DNA from: JAENWD01 sp963837165
Lineage (GTDB): Bacteria; Acidobacteriota; Vicinamibacteria; Vicinamibacterales; JAENWD01
DNA length: 64,000 nt
Reading direction: 5' to 3'
Assembly: GCA_963837165.1 (NCBI GenBank)
Contig: CAWIMD010000005.1
Coordinates: 124,001-188,000, forward strand
Shown here: in pieces, positions 50,430-59,214 of the stretch
How the letters are laid out: the number at the start of each line of letters is the position of its first letter
Position numbering within the stretch: position 1 is the first letter of the stretch
Notes under the pieces: model-generated
What the model saw: the letters and a program-made list of their open reading frames with translations, nothing else
What the model was told of the DNA's origin: nothing
Database searches by the model: none
Position numbers and translations under genes: made by a program

Positions 50430-51680
50430 ATGATCCTCGCGCTGATCCTGGCCTCCGCCGTGACGATCACGGCGGCGGCCGGCCCGCCCGCCTCCACCCA
50501 GGCGTTGCCTCAGCAGGAGTCCACCGCTCCAGACGTCCAGCCGCCCGCGCCGCCGGAGGACTCGCGGACGCAGTACCCGCCGCTGCTGGCCAACGCCTAC
50601 GTCGGCATCGACCTCGGCTCGATCAGCTACGCGTTCTCGAGCCGGCAGCTCGAGCCGGGCTTCGAGGCGCGAGCCGTTCGCATTCCACACGCGGCGGCGC
50701 ACCTGGTCATCGGGCACGAGTTCGGGAAGTACCTGGGGGCGCAGATCGAGTACATGCGCCCGGTCCAGTGGGTGAATTACGAGTTCGTGAACGGCATTCC
50801 GGGACCTCACACGGTGTGGGTGGCCGTGGGAACATTTGCCGGCAGGGGGCGTGTGCCGATCACGTCGCGGCTGGCCGCCTACGGCGAAGGGGGCCTCGCC
50901 ATCGTCAGCCGGACCGGCTTCAAGGTGGACGGGGCGCCGGCGGTGGCCAACGCGCACTTTCCGTCGCCGATGGCGGGCGGCGGCATCGAGTACACGCTGA
51001 CCCCGGCCTGGGACCTGGTCGGCGGTGCGACGTACGTGCCGGCCAGCGGCGGGCACGAGCAGCCCGCCATCGCGCTGGGATCCGTCGGGATCCGGTACCA
51101 TCTGCGGCCGCTGCCGCCCGAACGGGTCGCGGCCGCGCGCGAGAGCGGTTTCGTGGTGCCCAGGCACGTGGTGATGGCGGGGCTCGTCACCAACGGGCTC
51201 GGGTACGGATGGAATACGCTCGTCTCGGACACGGTGCCGATCTTCTTCGGCGGCCACGCCCGCATTGCCAGCGGACTGGCGGTCCGGTACCAGCAGAACA
51301 TCTTCCACACGGCGCGCCGCTTCGCCGTCGACCTCGGCGCGAGCGCGTCCGTCCTGAAGACGGACCTCACTCGCGAGAGCGTCGCCGCCGTGTCGGTGTA
51401 TCCCGTGGCACGGTGGACATTCCTCACGACTGGTCCGGCCGACGTCTTCGCGTCGTACTCGCTCGCCGGTCCGAGCTACCTCTCCCGACGGGTCATCGAC
51501 GGCTTCGACACGAGCAGCCGCTTCACGTTCCAGGACATGCTGGCGTTCGGCGTCTACGCGGGCCGCCGCCGCCAGTACCTGGTCCAGGTGGACATCAGCC
51601 ACTTCTCGAACGGCAACATCTTCCCGGGCAACCCGGGCGTGAAGGTGCCGCTCACCATCACCGTCGGCCGGGGCTTCTGA
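50430..51680 (+). CDS. Outer-membrane beta-barrel with C-terminal PagL-like lipid A deacylase domain
   Basis: A 416-residue exported protein. The N-terminus (MILALILASAVTITAAAGPP) is a short signal peptide followed by a Pro-rich linker. Residues ~50-225 form an OmpA-like eight-stranded barrel (NAYVGIDLGSISYAFSS, AYGEGGLAIVSRTGF). Residues ~245-416 match acyloxyacyl hydrolase/PagL: GYGWNTLVSDTVPIFFGGHA, IASGLAVRYQQNIFH, and at about 390 the catalytic H-x-S-N motif in VDISHFSNGNIFPGNPG, with the C-terminal strand VPLTITVGRGF. PagL removes the 3-acyl chain of lipid A at the outer membrane, altering envelope and immune properties. Fusion of two barrels in one chain is uncommon. Confidence 0.8.
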   Translation: MILALILASAVTITAAAGPPASTQALPQQESTAPDVQPPAPPEDSRTQYPPLLANAYVGIDLGSISYAFSSRQLEPGFEARAVRIPHAAAHLVIGHEFGKYLGAQIEYMRPVQWVNYEFVNGIPGPHTVWVAVGTFAGRGRVPITSRLAAYGEGGLAIVSRTGFKVDGAPAVANAHFPSPMAGGGIEYTLTPAWDLVGGATYVPASGGHEQPAIALGSVGIRYHLRPLPPERVAAARESGFVVPRHVVMAGLVTNGLGYGWNTLVSDTVPIFFGGHARIASGLAVRYQQNIFHTARRFAVDLGASASVLKTDLTRESVAAVSVYPVARWTFLTTGPADVFASYSLAGPSYLSRRVIDGFDTSSRFTFQDMLAFGVYAGRRRQYLVQVDISHFSNGNIFPGNPGVKVPLTITVGRGF

Positions 51681-51713
51681 CTCGATCCGGCGATCGCCGG
51701 GGCAGCCAGGTGC

Positions 51714-54700
51714 TCAGCCCGCCGCGGCCGTGCTGATCCGGTCCGCCGCTGCCCAGAGCCCGCGCTTTCGTGCCCAGTCGGCCGCTGTGCCGCCCGCCGT
51801 GCTGACCGCCGCCGGATTCGCTCCGGCCGCGAGCAGCAGGTCCACCACTCGCAGCGCCTTCTCCTCGTCGTCCGGCAGCCACCAGAGCAGCGTGGTGCCG
51901 TCGTCGAACGTCTGCCGCGCGAGGGCGGGATCGCCGCGCAGCACGTCGGCGAGGCGATCCACGTAGCCGCGGATCGCGAGCGTCGCCACGTTGCGGCTGT
52001 GGCGGCTCAGGAGGTCCAGCACCTCCCGGTGATCGCCGTGGGCGGCAAAGCCAATCGGCGTGGCGTTCCAGTTCGCCTCCCTGGGGTCGATCTCCGCGCC
52101 GCGCTCGATCAGCAGGGCCGCGGCCCGGACGGCGTTCCGCTCGGCGGCGGCATGCAGTGGCCGCGTGCGCCGCCGGTCCTGGACCTCGATCGGCACGCCG
52201 AGATCCAGGAGGAAGGCCAGGACGTCTGGACGATCGTGCTTCGCGGCGGCGAAGATCGCGTCGGTTGACGCGAGGTACTCAGGGTGGGCCGCGAGCATGG
52301 CGCGTGCCTGGTCCCGGTCGAGGCGGAAGCACGCGTCGCGGAACCGTTCGGCGTCGGTCAGTGCCGGCGTGGTCGGCGTGGCGCCGTAGCGCTCGAGCAG
52401 GCGCGCCATCTCCGGAAACTGCTCGAGCAGCGCGTCCTCGTACAGGCTGCGCTTCGAGAACCGGTGGTCGCGCGCGGGTGCCGCGTTCGGGTTGGCGCCA
52501 TGCGCCAGGATCCAGCCGGCCAGCGTCAGGTCGCGTTTTCGGAGCGCCACTCCGAGCAGGAACCGCGCGCCGGAGCCGTACGGTCCCATGTCGAACATCA
52601 GCCATTCGGGGTCACGCCAGGCCGCTTCGTGCGGCGTGCCCTGGGTGCGCGCGTGCACCAGCTCGAGCCACCAGAGCACGTCGCCGCTGAAGTGCGTGTT
52701 GTAGAGCACCTGCACGTCGAACGGATCCGCGCCCCGCTCCAGGAGCAGATCGAACAGCTCGGGGGCGTACGGCTGGCGGGGCGCGTCCTGCTCGCCCTCC
52801 GCGGCGGCGCCGACGAGCGCCGTGTAGTGCGAGTCGCCCGCCATGTAGTAGTCGTTCGGGTCGGCGCCGTGATCGAGCAGGAGCCGGGCAATCGGGACGG
52901 CGTGGGCAAGGGTCCGCGGATGGCTGAATCGCGTGTAGCACGCGTACAGGATGGGCGTCCAGCCGCGCGGCCCTCCCGCCTGCCGCGCCGTGTCGGGTGC
53001 GTCGGCGAGCCGGCGTCTGACCTCGTCGATCTCGCCGCAGATGATGGCGGTGAACAGGCTCCGCCGGGCGATCTCGGGATGTGCGGCCAGGAGTCGTCCG
53101 GCGGCATGGTCGTACATCCGGTGGTCCGCCTTGCCGTGGACGCGGTGATCCCAGCAGGCGAATTCGACGAACGTTTCCTCGGTGGTCCTCTGCTGCGCGT
53201 CGGCCGCGCTTCGCGTGCCGGCGCCCCGCTCCACCAGAACCCTCGCCGACTGCTCCCTGCCACGGGCGAGCGCCCATTCCAGCGGCGTCTGGTCGGGCTG
53301 GGGGCACCACTGGCCCGGCGCCGGGATGCACGTGGCGTAGGCACGGAAGGGCCGGTCGATTGCGCCGGGATCCCGGTCGAGAATCGCGGCGACGCGGTCG
53401 GCCCGGTCGCAGGCGAGCGCGTCGAAGATGTCGATGTCGGCCTCGAGGATGAGGTCCCGGGTGGCCGCATGGCCAGCATAGTCGGCCCAGCCGGCCGGCG
53501 TGGCGCAGTACTTCCGGTCGCGCAGCCGCGGGTTCGCGCCGTGCTTCAGCAGGACGGCGGCCGCCACAGCATTGCCCTGGAACGCCGCGGCGTGGAGCGG
53601 CGTACAGCCGATCGCACCGTCGACCGACGTCTCGATCGACTCTTCGACGTTCACCGAAGCGCCGGCCGCCAGGAGCTGCTCGACGATGCGGCCCGGCGCA
53701 TGCCGGCTGACGTGAATGATGAGCTGCTCCCAGCGGTGGCCGGCACGCACCGCTTCCGGATCCTCGCGCAACAGCCGCGCCACGTCGTCGGCCCGCTCGA
53801 GGCCGATCGCGGCCGGCAGGCCGAGCGCCGCGCCGTGCGCCAGCAGCGTGTCCGCCATACCGCGCTCGCCGGCAATGGCGGCCGTGTCGAGCGGCGTGAG
53901 CCGGGCGGCATCCAGGGCATTCGGATCGGCACCGAGCTCGAGCAGGGCAGCAAGCGCGCCCGGCTGGTGCTTGACGACCGCGAGGTGCAGCGGGCGCCTG
54001 TGCTGGTTCGCGCGGTCCATCGGGCGGTCGAGATCGGCGCCGGCCTGAGCCAGTGATCGAAGGGCATCCGTTGCGCCCGTCGCAACCGCCGAGGAGACCG
54101 TGTGGCGCGCGCCGTGCGCGAGGAGGTACTCGACGATCTCCGGCCGGGCGGTGCCGAAGCACGCCGCCCACCCGATCACCTGCAGCTCGTGGCCGTCGCC
54201 ATCGCCAATCGTGTCGGCGCCGTGCTCGACGAGCAGCCGGATGACGGGGAAGTTCTCATGCTCGGCCGCGAAGTGCAGGGGGAAGGCGTTGTCGCCCTCG
54301 TCCCGGATATTGGGATCCGCGCCGCGCTCGAGGAGGGCGCGGATGACAGGCTCGTGTGCGACGCCGAAATGAAGCGCCGTCCGCAGGCCGATGTGGCCTT
54401 CCAGCAGCCCGCGCGCATCGATCAGGTCGGGCGAGGCGTCGAGGCGCGCGGCGACCTCCCCGGCGTCGCCGGCGGCGGCCGCAGCGAGCAGGGCCGTGAG
54501 CGGCGCGGGCGACGGTCCGGCTGGCTGCGCGGAGGCGGCGACCAGTTCCTTCCAGGCCACGAAGCCGCGCTCGCGCGCGAGCGCGTGCTGCACGTGGCGC
54601 AGCGTCGGCCGTGCGGGAGCGTTTGGGTACGCGCGGTCGAATCGCAGGCGCGCGTCGGCATCGCCGGCCTTCAGGGCGTTCAGCCAGCGGCGGGCACTCT

Positions 54701-54725
54701 TCCTCAGGTTGTCGAGGGTCGTCAC
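51714..54725 (-). CDS. Large ankyrin-repeat protein with shared N-terminal domain
   Basis: A 1003-residue protein. GTG at 54725 sits behind GGAAGGAAGG. The first ~65 residues are the domain common to the genes at 6455 and 38677 (LDNLRKSARRWLNALKAGDA, HVQHALARERGFVAWKELVA). The remaining ~900 residues are ankyrin repeats, at least two dozen, with LRTALHFGVAHEPVIRALLE, RGADPNIRDEGDNAFPLHFA, LLELGADPNALDAARLTPLD, LKHGANPRLRDRK and LIERGAEIDPREANWNATPI. No signal peptide or membrane span is present, so it should be cytosolic, a long protein-binding solenoid. The mRNA starts with the structured leader at 54748-54845. The partner protein is unknown. No frameshift was found despite its length. Confidence 0.92.
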   Translation of the reverse strand: MTTLDNLRKSARRWLNALKAGDADARLRFDRAYPNAPARPTLRHVQHALARERGFVAWKELVAASAQPAGPSPAPLTALLAAAAAGDAGEVAARLDASPDLIDARGLLEGHIGLRTALHFGVAHEPVIRALLERGADPNIRDEGDNAFPLHFAAEHENFPVIRLLVEHGADTIGDGDGHELQVIGWAACFGTARPEIVEYLLAHGARHTVSSAVATGATDALRSLAQAGADLDRPMDRANQHRRPLHLAVVKHQPGALAALLELGADPNALDAARLTPLDTAAIAGERGMADTLLAHGAALGLPAAIGLERADDVARLLREDPEAVRAGHRWEQLIIHVSRHAPGRIVEQLLAAGASVNVEESIETSVDGAIGCTPLHAAAFQGNAVAAAVLLKHGANPRLRDRKYCATPAGWADYAGHAATRDLILEADIDIFDALACDRADRVAAILDRDPGAIDRPFRAYATCIPAPGQWCPQPDQTPLEWALARGREQSARVLVERGAGTRSAADAQQRTTEETFVEFACWDHRVHGKADHRMYDHAAGRLLAAHPEIARRSLFTAIICGEIDEVRRRLADAPDTARQAGGPRGWTPILYACYTRFSHPRTLAHAVPIARLLLDHGADPNDYYMAGDSHYTALVGAAAEGEQDAPRQPYAPELFDLLLERGADPFDVQVLYNTHFSGDVLWWLELVHARTQGTPHEAAWRDPEWLMFDMGPYGSGARFLLGVALRKRDLTLAGWILAHGANPNAAPARDHRFSKRSLYEDALLEQFPEMARLLERYGATPTTPALTDAERFRDACFRLDRDQARAMLAAHPEYLASTDAIFAAAKHDRPDVLAFLLDLGVPIEVQDRRRTRPLHAAAERNAVRAAALLIERGAEIDPREANWNATPIGFAAHGDHREVLDLLSRHSRNVATLAIRGYVDRLADVLRGDPALARQTFDDGTTLLWWLPDDEEKALRVVDLLLAAGANPAAVSTAGGTAADWARKRGLWAAADRISTAAAG

Positions 54726-54747
54726 GGGACACCTTCCTTCCGGTAGC

Positions 54748-54845
54748 GCCTGATGTCCGCTTCGTTCAGGCCGGAAGAAGGGTCTGGATTGTCGGTCGAG
54801 TCACCTGGGTGGGAGCAATCTCCCTTGCCGCGGACAGGAGGCGCC
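54748..54845 (-). ncRNA. Structured 5' leader with predicted pseudoknot, copy B of three
   Basis: As mRNA: GGCGCC (54845-54840), strand UGUCCGC (54836-54830), GGCAAGGG, hairpin GGGAG/CUCCC with AUUG loop (54824-54820 with 54815-54811), a variable ~40 nt, then hairpin GCCUGA/UCAGGC (54771-54766 with 54753-54748). The loop of the last contains GCGGACA (54760-54754), the exact complement of UGUCCGC. The Shine-Dalgarno GGAAGGAAGG starts six nt after the hairpin. About 27 bases around GGCGCC are identical to the copy at 8459-8556, while the variable part differs, so the conserved pieces are the paired ones. TTGACA at 54894-54889 lies 44 bases upstream of GGCGCC. Confidence 0.65.
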
Positions 54846-54888
54846 CCAGCGCGCGCTGGAGACGAGCCTCGCACGGTGCAGCGGCGCC

Positions 54889-54894
54889 TGTCAA
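54889..54894 (-). promoter_or_regulatory. TTGACA box upstream of leader copy B
   Basis: On the minus strand TTGACA stands 44 bases before GGCGCC, close to the 42 and 45 of the two related leaders. No clear -10 box was found at 16-19 bases. If real, the ankyrin gene has its own promoter in the short gap after the ADOP permease gene. Confidence 0.35.
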
Positions 54895-54912
54895 ACCTGC
54901 AGGGCGGTTCAG

Positions 54913-57558
54913 CTACTGCTCCCGCAGGACGATGAGCGGGTTCACGGCCATCGCCCGCCGCGTCGGTACATAGCACGCGATCAGCGACACGACCGACATG
55001 ATCGCGGCCACGCCAAGATACGTGAGCGGATCGGTCGGGCTCACGCCGTACAGCTCGCTCGACAACAGACCGCTGAGGCCCAGCGCGCCGGCCACGCCGC
55101 AGCCCACGCCGACCAGGCACAGGAAGGCGCCGTCCTTGATCACCAGCCAGAACACGTCCCGGCGCTGGGCGCCGAGCGCCATTCTGATCCCCAGGTCCCG
55201 CGTCTGCCGCGACACCAGGAACGACAGGACGCCGTAGACGCCCACCGCTCCCAGCACGAGCGCCAGTCCCGCCATCGTCACGAGCAGCGATGTCGTGGCG
55301 GCGGGCGCAGCCACGGCGTCGCCGACCACCGCGCTCATCGGCCTGACCGCGGAGATGGCGGCCTGGCTCCCAGGCGTCCCGGCGAGCCGTCGCAGTGCCA
55401 TCCCCACGGTGCCGGCATCCATCGACGTCCGGAGCGTGAGGGTCATGCTCGTGGGGATGCGGCCGTCCTCCAGCGTGGCGGCCGGCCCGTACGGGACGTA
55501 GATGGCGCCCTTGATCCAGGGAGGCACGTTCGTGGTGAGGTCGAAGGCGCGGACGTCCGCCACGACGCCGACGATGGTGTGCCAGGAGCTCTCGTTCGCG
55601 AACCGCACGTGCCGGCCGAGCGGGCTGCTGTCGGGCCAGAAACGCCGGGCGGTGGACGCGGTCACTATGGCGACGCGCGCGTTGGACGTCAGGTCCTCGG
55701 GCGTGAACGGCCGGCCCGACTGGAGCCGGATGTCCATGACGTGAAAATAGCCGGGCGTGATGGCGTGCAGCCAGAAGAGCGGCGTGCCGTCCTTGAACCC
55801 CTCGATCTCGAGGGAGCGCTTGGCCACGGCGCCGGTGAGCGGCAGCGTGTTGACGAGCGCCGCGCCGCGAATGCCTGGCGTGGCCTGGATCCGGGACTCG
55901 AAGTCGCGGTAGAAGGCGAGGCAGCGATCGCGCTCGGCGCACACTGTCTCGGTGGGCGACACGACCGCGGTGACGACCTGGCCGGCAGTGAAGCCCGGGT
56001 CGACGTGCGACAGCGACCAGAGGCTGCGGATCAGCAGTCCCGCCGCGATTACCAGGAGCACCGCGCAGGCGATCTGTGCGATGGTGAGCCCCGCGCGGAG
56101 CGGCCACGCGATCGCGCGGCGGCCGGCCCTTCCGCCCGCGTCCAGGCTCGCGCGCAGCTGGAGCCGGAGGGTCTGCAGCACCGGCGCCAGGCCGAAGGCG
56201 CATCCGGCGGCCACGGCGAGCGCCGCGGTGAACGCCAGTACGTGCCAGTTGATATGCGCCTCGGCCAGCCGGGGCGTCTCGGCGGGCAGCACCAGTCGCA
56301 GGACGTTCAGCGCCTCGACGGCGAAGAGCAGCCCCGCGCCGGCGCCCACCAGCGCGAGCAGGATGCTCTCGGTCAGCAGCTGGCGGGCGATCCGGCGCGG
56401 CCCCGCGCCGATGGCGGCGCGGATGCCAATCTCCCGCTCGCGGGCCACCGCGCGCGACAGGCTCAGGTTCGCGACGTTGGCGCACGCAATGACGAGCACC
56501 AGGGCGACGGCCGCCATGAAGATCAACAGCCGCGATCGGACGCCGCCGACGAGCGCCTCGTCCAGCGGCACCACCGCGATGTCGCGGTTCCAGTCGGCCG
56601 GCATCGGCCAGGGGAAGCGGGCGCCGATGCGCGACTGGAACAGCCGGACCTCGGCATTGGCCTGCGCCCGCGTCGCGCCCGGGCGCAGCCGGCCGACGAT
56701 CGGCATGTAGTCGCCGGCCCAGTAGTGCGACACGTCGGTCGGATCGATGCCGAGCGGCACCCAGACGTCGGTCCGCGCGGAGGGGAACTGGAAGCCGGCC
56801 GGCATGACGGCAATGACCTGGCGCGCTACGCCCTCCAGCGTGATGAAGCGCCCCACGATGCCGGGATCGCCGAGGAACCGCGCCTGCCAGAGGGCATGGC
56901 TGAGGACGACGATACGGTCGGTGTTGGCGCGATCCTCGCCGGCGCGCGGCCAGCGCCCCAGTGCGGGCCTCACGCCGAGGATCGGCAGCAGCTCGGCCGA
57001 GATCAGCGTGACCGAGAGACGCATCGGCTCGCCGCCGCCGGTCAGCGTGAACGCATGGCCCTCGGCGTACGCGGCCACATCCAGCGTCCGCGCGGTGTCC
57101 CGCAGTGCCGCGAAGCCGCCGTTGGGATACGTGGCTTCGATGCTGACGAGACGCGAGGGATCGGCGAACGGGAGCGGCGACAGCAGGATGCCGTCCACGA
57201 GGCTGAAGACGGCGGTATTCGCCCCGATCCCGAGCGCGAGCGTCAGCACCGCCACGATCGTGAAGCCGGGACTGCGGCGCAGCATCCGGGCCCCGAACCT
57301 GAGGTCCTGGGCGATGGTGTCGACGACGGCGAGCGGGCGCTGGTCGCGGCACCGCTCCTTCACGCCATCGACGCCGCCGAGGGCGGCGAGCGCCAGGCGG
57401 CGCGCTTCCGACGGATCGAGCCCGCGCGCGATGCCGGCAGCCGTCTCGGCCTGCAGGTGATCTGCAATCTCGTCGTCCAGGTCGCGCTCGACCTGGCGGC
57501 GCTGCACGAGCGACCGCCACAGGAGAGGAACGGAGTCGAACAGCCGGTCGGGTTTCAT
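54913..57558 (-). CDS. ADOP-type ABC permease with cytosolic prefix domain
   Basis: An 881-residue acidobacterial duplicated orphan permease. ATG at 57558 gives a ~90-residue cytosolic prefix (RRQVERDLDDEIADHLQAET, GLDPSEARRLALAALGGVDG) typical of ADOP proteins behind PadR regulators. The first MacB-like half starts RFGARMLRRSPGFTIVAVLT with helix LALGIGANTAVFSLV; periplasmic domains follow, with helices at LLIFMAAVALVLVIACANVA, LTIAQIACAVLLVIAAGLLI and, at the C-terminus, LLVTMAGLALVLGAVGVYGV and VSLIACYVPTRRAMAVNPLI. There is no ATPase gene beside it. It stands 29 bases after the PadR gene, which likely controls it. The substrate is unknown. Confidence 0.94.
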   Translation of the reverse strand: MKPDRLFDSVPLLWRSLVQRRQVERDLDDEIADHLQAETAAGIARGLDPSEARRLALAALGGVDGVKERCRDQRPLAVVDTIAQDLRFGARMLRRSPGFTIVAVLTLALGIGANTAVFSLVDGILLSPLPFADPSRLVSIEATYPNGGFAALRDTARTLDVAAYAEGHAFTLTGGGEPMRLSVTLISAELLPILGVRPALGRWPRAGEDRANTDRIVVLSHALWQARFLGDPGIVGRFITLEGVARQVIAVMPAGFQFPSARTDVWVPLGIDPTDVSHYWAGDYMPIVGRLRPGATRAQANAEVRLFQSRIGARFPWPMPADWNRDIAVVPLDEALVGGVRSRLLIFMAAVALVLVIACANVANLSLSRAVAREREIGIRAAIGAGPRRIARQLLTESILLALVGAGAGLLFAVEALNVLRLVLPAETPRLAEAHINWHVLAFTAALAVAAGCAFGLAPVLQTLRLQLRASLDAGGRAGRRAIAWPLRAGLTIAQIACAVLLVIAAGLLIRSLWSLSHVDPGFTAGQVVTAVVSPTETVCAERDRCLAFYRDFESRIQATPGIRGAALVNTLPLTGAVAKRSLEIEGFKDGTPLFWLHAITPGYFHVMDIRLQSGRPFTPEDLTSNARVAIVTASTARRFWPDSSPLGRHVRFANESSWHTIVGVVADVRAFDLTTNVPPWIKGAIYVPYGPAATLEDGRIPTSMTLTLRTSMDAGTVGMALRRLAGTPGSQAAISAVRPMSAVVGDAVAAPAATTSLLVTMAGLALVLGAVGVYGVLSFLVSRQTRDLGIRMALGAQRRDVFWLVIKDGAFLCLVGVGCGVAGALGLSGLLSSELYGVSPTDPLTYLGVAAIMSVVSLIACYVPTRRAMAVNPLIVLREQ

Positions 57559-57587
57559 GCGGCCTCCGTCGGACGCGAGGGCGATCG

Positions 57588-57923
57588 CTACGCCTCGGTC
57601 AGGTTCACGACGGCCGTGATGGCGGCCGACACACGGGACCAGTTGGCCGCCTCCTGCTGCAGGTGGCGCCGGCCCGCGCGGCTCAGGGCGTAGAACTTGC
57701 CGCGGCGATTGTGCTCGGTGCTCCGCCACGTGGCGGTGATCCAGCCCTGCCGCTCCAGCTTGTGCAGAGCAGGATAGAGCGAGCCGTCGCTCACGCGGAG
57801 CACGTCGCTCGACACCTGCCGCAGCCGCTGGCTGATCGCGTGGCCGTTGAGCGGCTGCAGCGCCAGGATCTTCAGGAGCAGCAGATCCAGCGTGCCCTGC
57901 ATCAGGTCCTGCGGTTTGCTCAT
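57588..57923 (-). CDS. PadR family transcriptional regulator
   Basis: A 111-residue PadR-like repressor: LMQGTLDLLLLKILALQPLN, GHAISQRLRQVSSDVLRVSD, GSLYPALHKLERQGWITATW, RSTEHNRRGKFYALSRAGRR and the C-terminal helix HLQQEAANWSRVSAAITAVV. This short type (PadR-s2/acidobacterial subfamily) is commonly encoded directly upstream of ADOP permeases and probably represses the pair. ATG at 57923. A perfect dyad CTCGGT-A-ACCGAG lies 8 bases upstream with a second half-site 33 bases away. Confidence 0.94.
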   Translation of the reverse strand: MSKPQDLMQGTLDLLLLKILALQPLNGHAISQRLRQVSSDVLRVSDGSLYPALHKLERQGWITATWRSTEHNRRGKFYALSRAGRRHLQQEAANWSRVSAAITAVVNLTEA

Positions 57924-57930
57924 GGGTATC

Positions 57931-57943
57931 CTCGGTAACCGAG
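57931..57943. promoter_or_regulatory. Perfect dyad CTCGGT-A-ACCGAG before padR, candidate operator
   Basis: The 6-bp arms are exact, and the half-site CTCGGTA recurs at 57964-57970 (33 bases, about three helical turns). Placed between the PadR start (57923) and the expected promoter, it fits an autoregulatory site. The spacing suggests two PadR dimers on one face of the DNA. Confidence 0.5.
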
Positions 57944-58004
57944 CGAAGCATACCGTGGCTCCGCTCGGTAAGCAAGGGGAGAATGGAGGTTGGGGGCGAT
58001 GCCC

Positions 58005-58490
58005 TTAGCCGGCCAGGGTGAGGGCGCGCAGCCCGGCGACCCAGGCCGCGAGCGACACGACGACACGCACCCAGTTCACCGAGGCCCACAACGAGGCCTT
58101 CGCCGCCAGTACGCCGGGCGGCTGCCCATCGCCGTGCCTGACGAGCATCAGCATGATCCCCGGGATGAAGTAGGTGACCGTCGTCGCGATGACGAGCAGC
58201 TCGAGGGCGGTCGCCGCCATGCGCCAGGTGCGCCCGGCCGCCGGCGCTGCGCCGCTCAGGAGGAGCGCCGCCAGAGTGACGACCGCGAGCGTGGGCGTGA
58301 GGTACCGCCACCAGTTGAGGCCGGCGTCGGTGGCCACCCTGGTGTAGGGGTTGTCGGCCTGCAGCGAGGCCGGGGCGCCCGAGGCCCAGAGGGGGACGAC
58401 GTTGCGCGCCTCATAGGTGCCGGCGCCGATGTCGATGCCGAGCAGGATCACGAAGAGCCACAACGTCGCACGCGCGAGCACCTGTCCCAT
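58005..58490 (-). CDS. Polytopic membrane protein, DUF1772-like
   Basis: A 161-residue membrane protein with four helices (ATLWLFVILLGIDIGAGTYE, WWRYLTPTLAVVTLAALLLS, ALELLVIATTVTYFIPGIML, VNWVRVVVSLAAWVAGLRAL). The order and the GAGTYEARNVVP and WVRVVVSLAAW segments resemble DUF1772/anthrone-oxygenase-like proteins, but I do not claim the enzyme function. ATG at 58490 behind GAGGCAATCC. It diverges from a TetR gene across only ~40 bases that contain an imperfect palindrome, so it is likely the regulator's target. Confidence 0.82.
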   Translation of the reverse strand: MGQVLARATLWLFVILLGIDIGAGTYEARNVVPLWASGAPASLQADNPYTRVATDAGLNWWRYLTPTLAVVTLAALLLSGAAPAAGRTWRMAATALELLVIATTVTYFIPGIMLMLVRHGDGQPPGVLAAKASLWASVNWVRVVVSLAAWVAGLRALTLAG

Positions 58491-58507
58491 GGATTGCCTC
58501 CATATTG

Positions 58508-58526
58508 AATAAAGGATTACTCTATT
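58508..58526. promoter_or_regulatory. Imperfect 19-bp palindrome in the divergent gap, candidate TetR operator
   Basis: AATAAAGGATTACTCTATT has arms matching at seven of nine positions (AATA.AG.A / T.CT.TATT). TATTGAA is also directly repeated at 58503-58509 and 58523-58529. The gap is the most AT-rich spot around, and both genes would be covered by one bound dimer. Confidence 0.5.
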
Positions 58527-58530
58527 GAAG

Positions 58531-59214
58531 ATGGCCAAGCGGGCGCAACCCCCGTCGCCGCGGCGCCGGTACGTCTCGCCGAAACGGACCGCCCGTGCCG
58601 CCGGGACGCGGCGCACGATTGCCGCGAGCGCGCGGCGCCTCTTCCATGAGCACGGCTATCAATCGACGTCGATCGAGGCGATCGCCGGCGCGGCCGGCGT
58701 CGCCGTGCAGACGGTGTACGCGACGTATCGAACCAAGCGCGCGATCCTGATGGCGATCCTGGAGGACGCCGAGGCGATGGCGGCCGTCGGCGCGATCCTG
58801 CAGCGGCTGCGGGACCATGGCGGGCAGCCGGCGCGGCAGCTGGCAGACCTGGTCGCGTTCACGGTGCGCTTCCACCGGGGGGCGATCGACCTGGTGGAGA
58901 TCGCGCGAGCCGCTGGCGCGGCCGACCGTGACCTGGCGCATCTCTGGCAGGAAGGCGAGGGGCGCCGCCGGAAGGGGCAGGCCCCGATCGTCCGCGAGTG
59001 GGCCCGCCAGGGCTTCCTGGCGCCAGGTCTGTCGGCGACGTCTGCAGCCGACGTGCTGTGGGCGCTCACGGGCGCCGACGCCTATCGCCTGTTCGTCGTC
59101 GAATGCGAGTGGCGCCCCCGGCGGTTTGCGGTGTGGCTGGAAGCGACGCTGTCGCGCCTGCTCCTGTCGGAGTCGGCGCGGGTGGCCGCGCACCGTTCCT
59201 CCGGGGGCAGCTGA
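58531..59214 (+). CDS. TetR family transcriptional regulator
   Basis: A 227-residue TetR-type repressor. The DNA-binding domain is typical: RRTIAASARRLFHEHGYQST, SIEAIAGAAGVAVQTVYATY, RTKRAILMAILED. The ligand-binding half is helical (ARQLADLVAFTVRFHRGAID, LLWQEGEGRRRKGQAPIV region, SAADVLWALTGADAYRLFVV). ATG at 58531 is chosen over TTG at 58525 because the palindromic site covers the latter; an AAGGA at 58512 would fit either poorly. It most likely represses the divergent membrane-protein gene and itself. Confidence 0.9.
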   Translation: MAKRAQPPSPRRRYVSPKRTARAAGTRRTIAASARRLFHEHGYQSTSIEAIAGAAGVAVQTVYATYRTKRAILMAILEDAEAMAAVGAILQRLRDHGGQPARQLADLVAFTVRFHRGAIDLVEIARAAGAADRDLAHLWQEGEGRRRKGQAPIVREWARQGFLAPGLSATSAADVLWALTGADAYRLFVVECEWRPRRFAVWLEATLSRLLLSESARVAAHRSSGGS

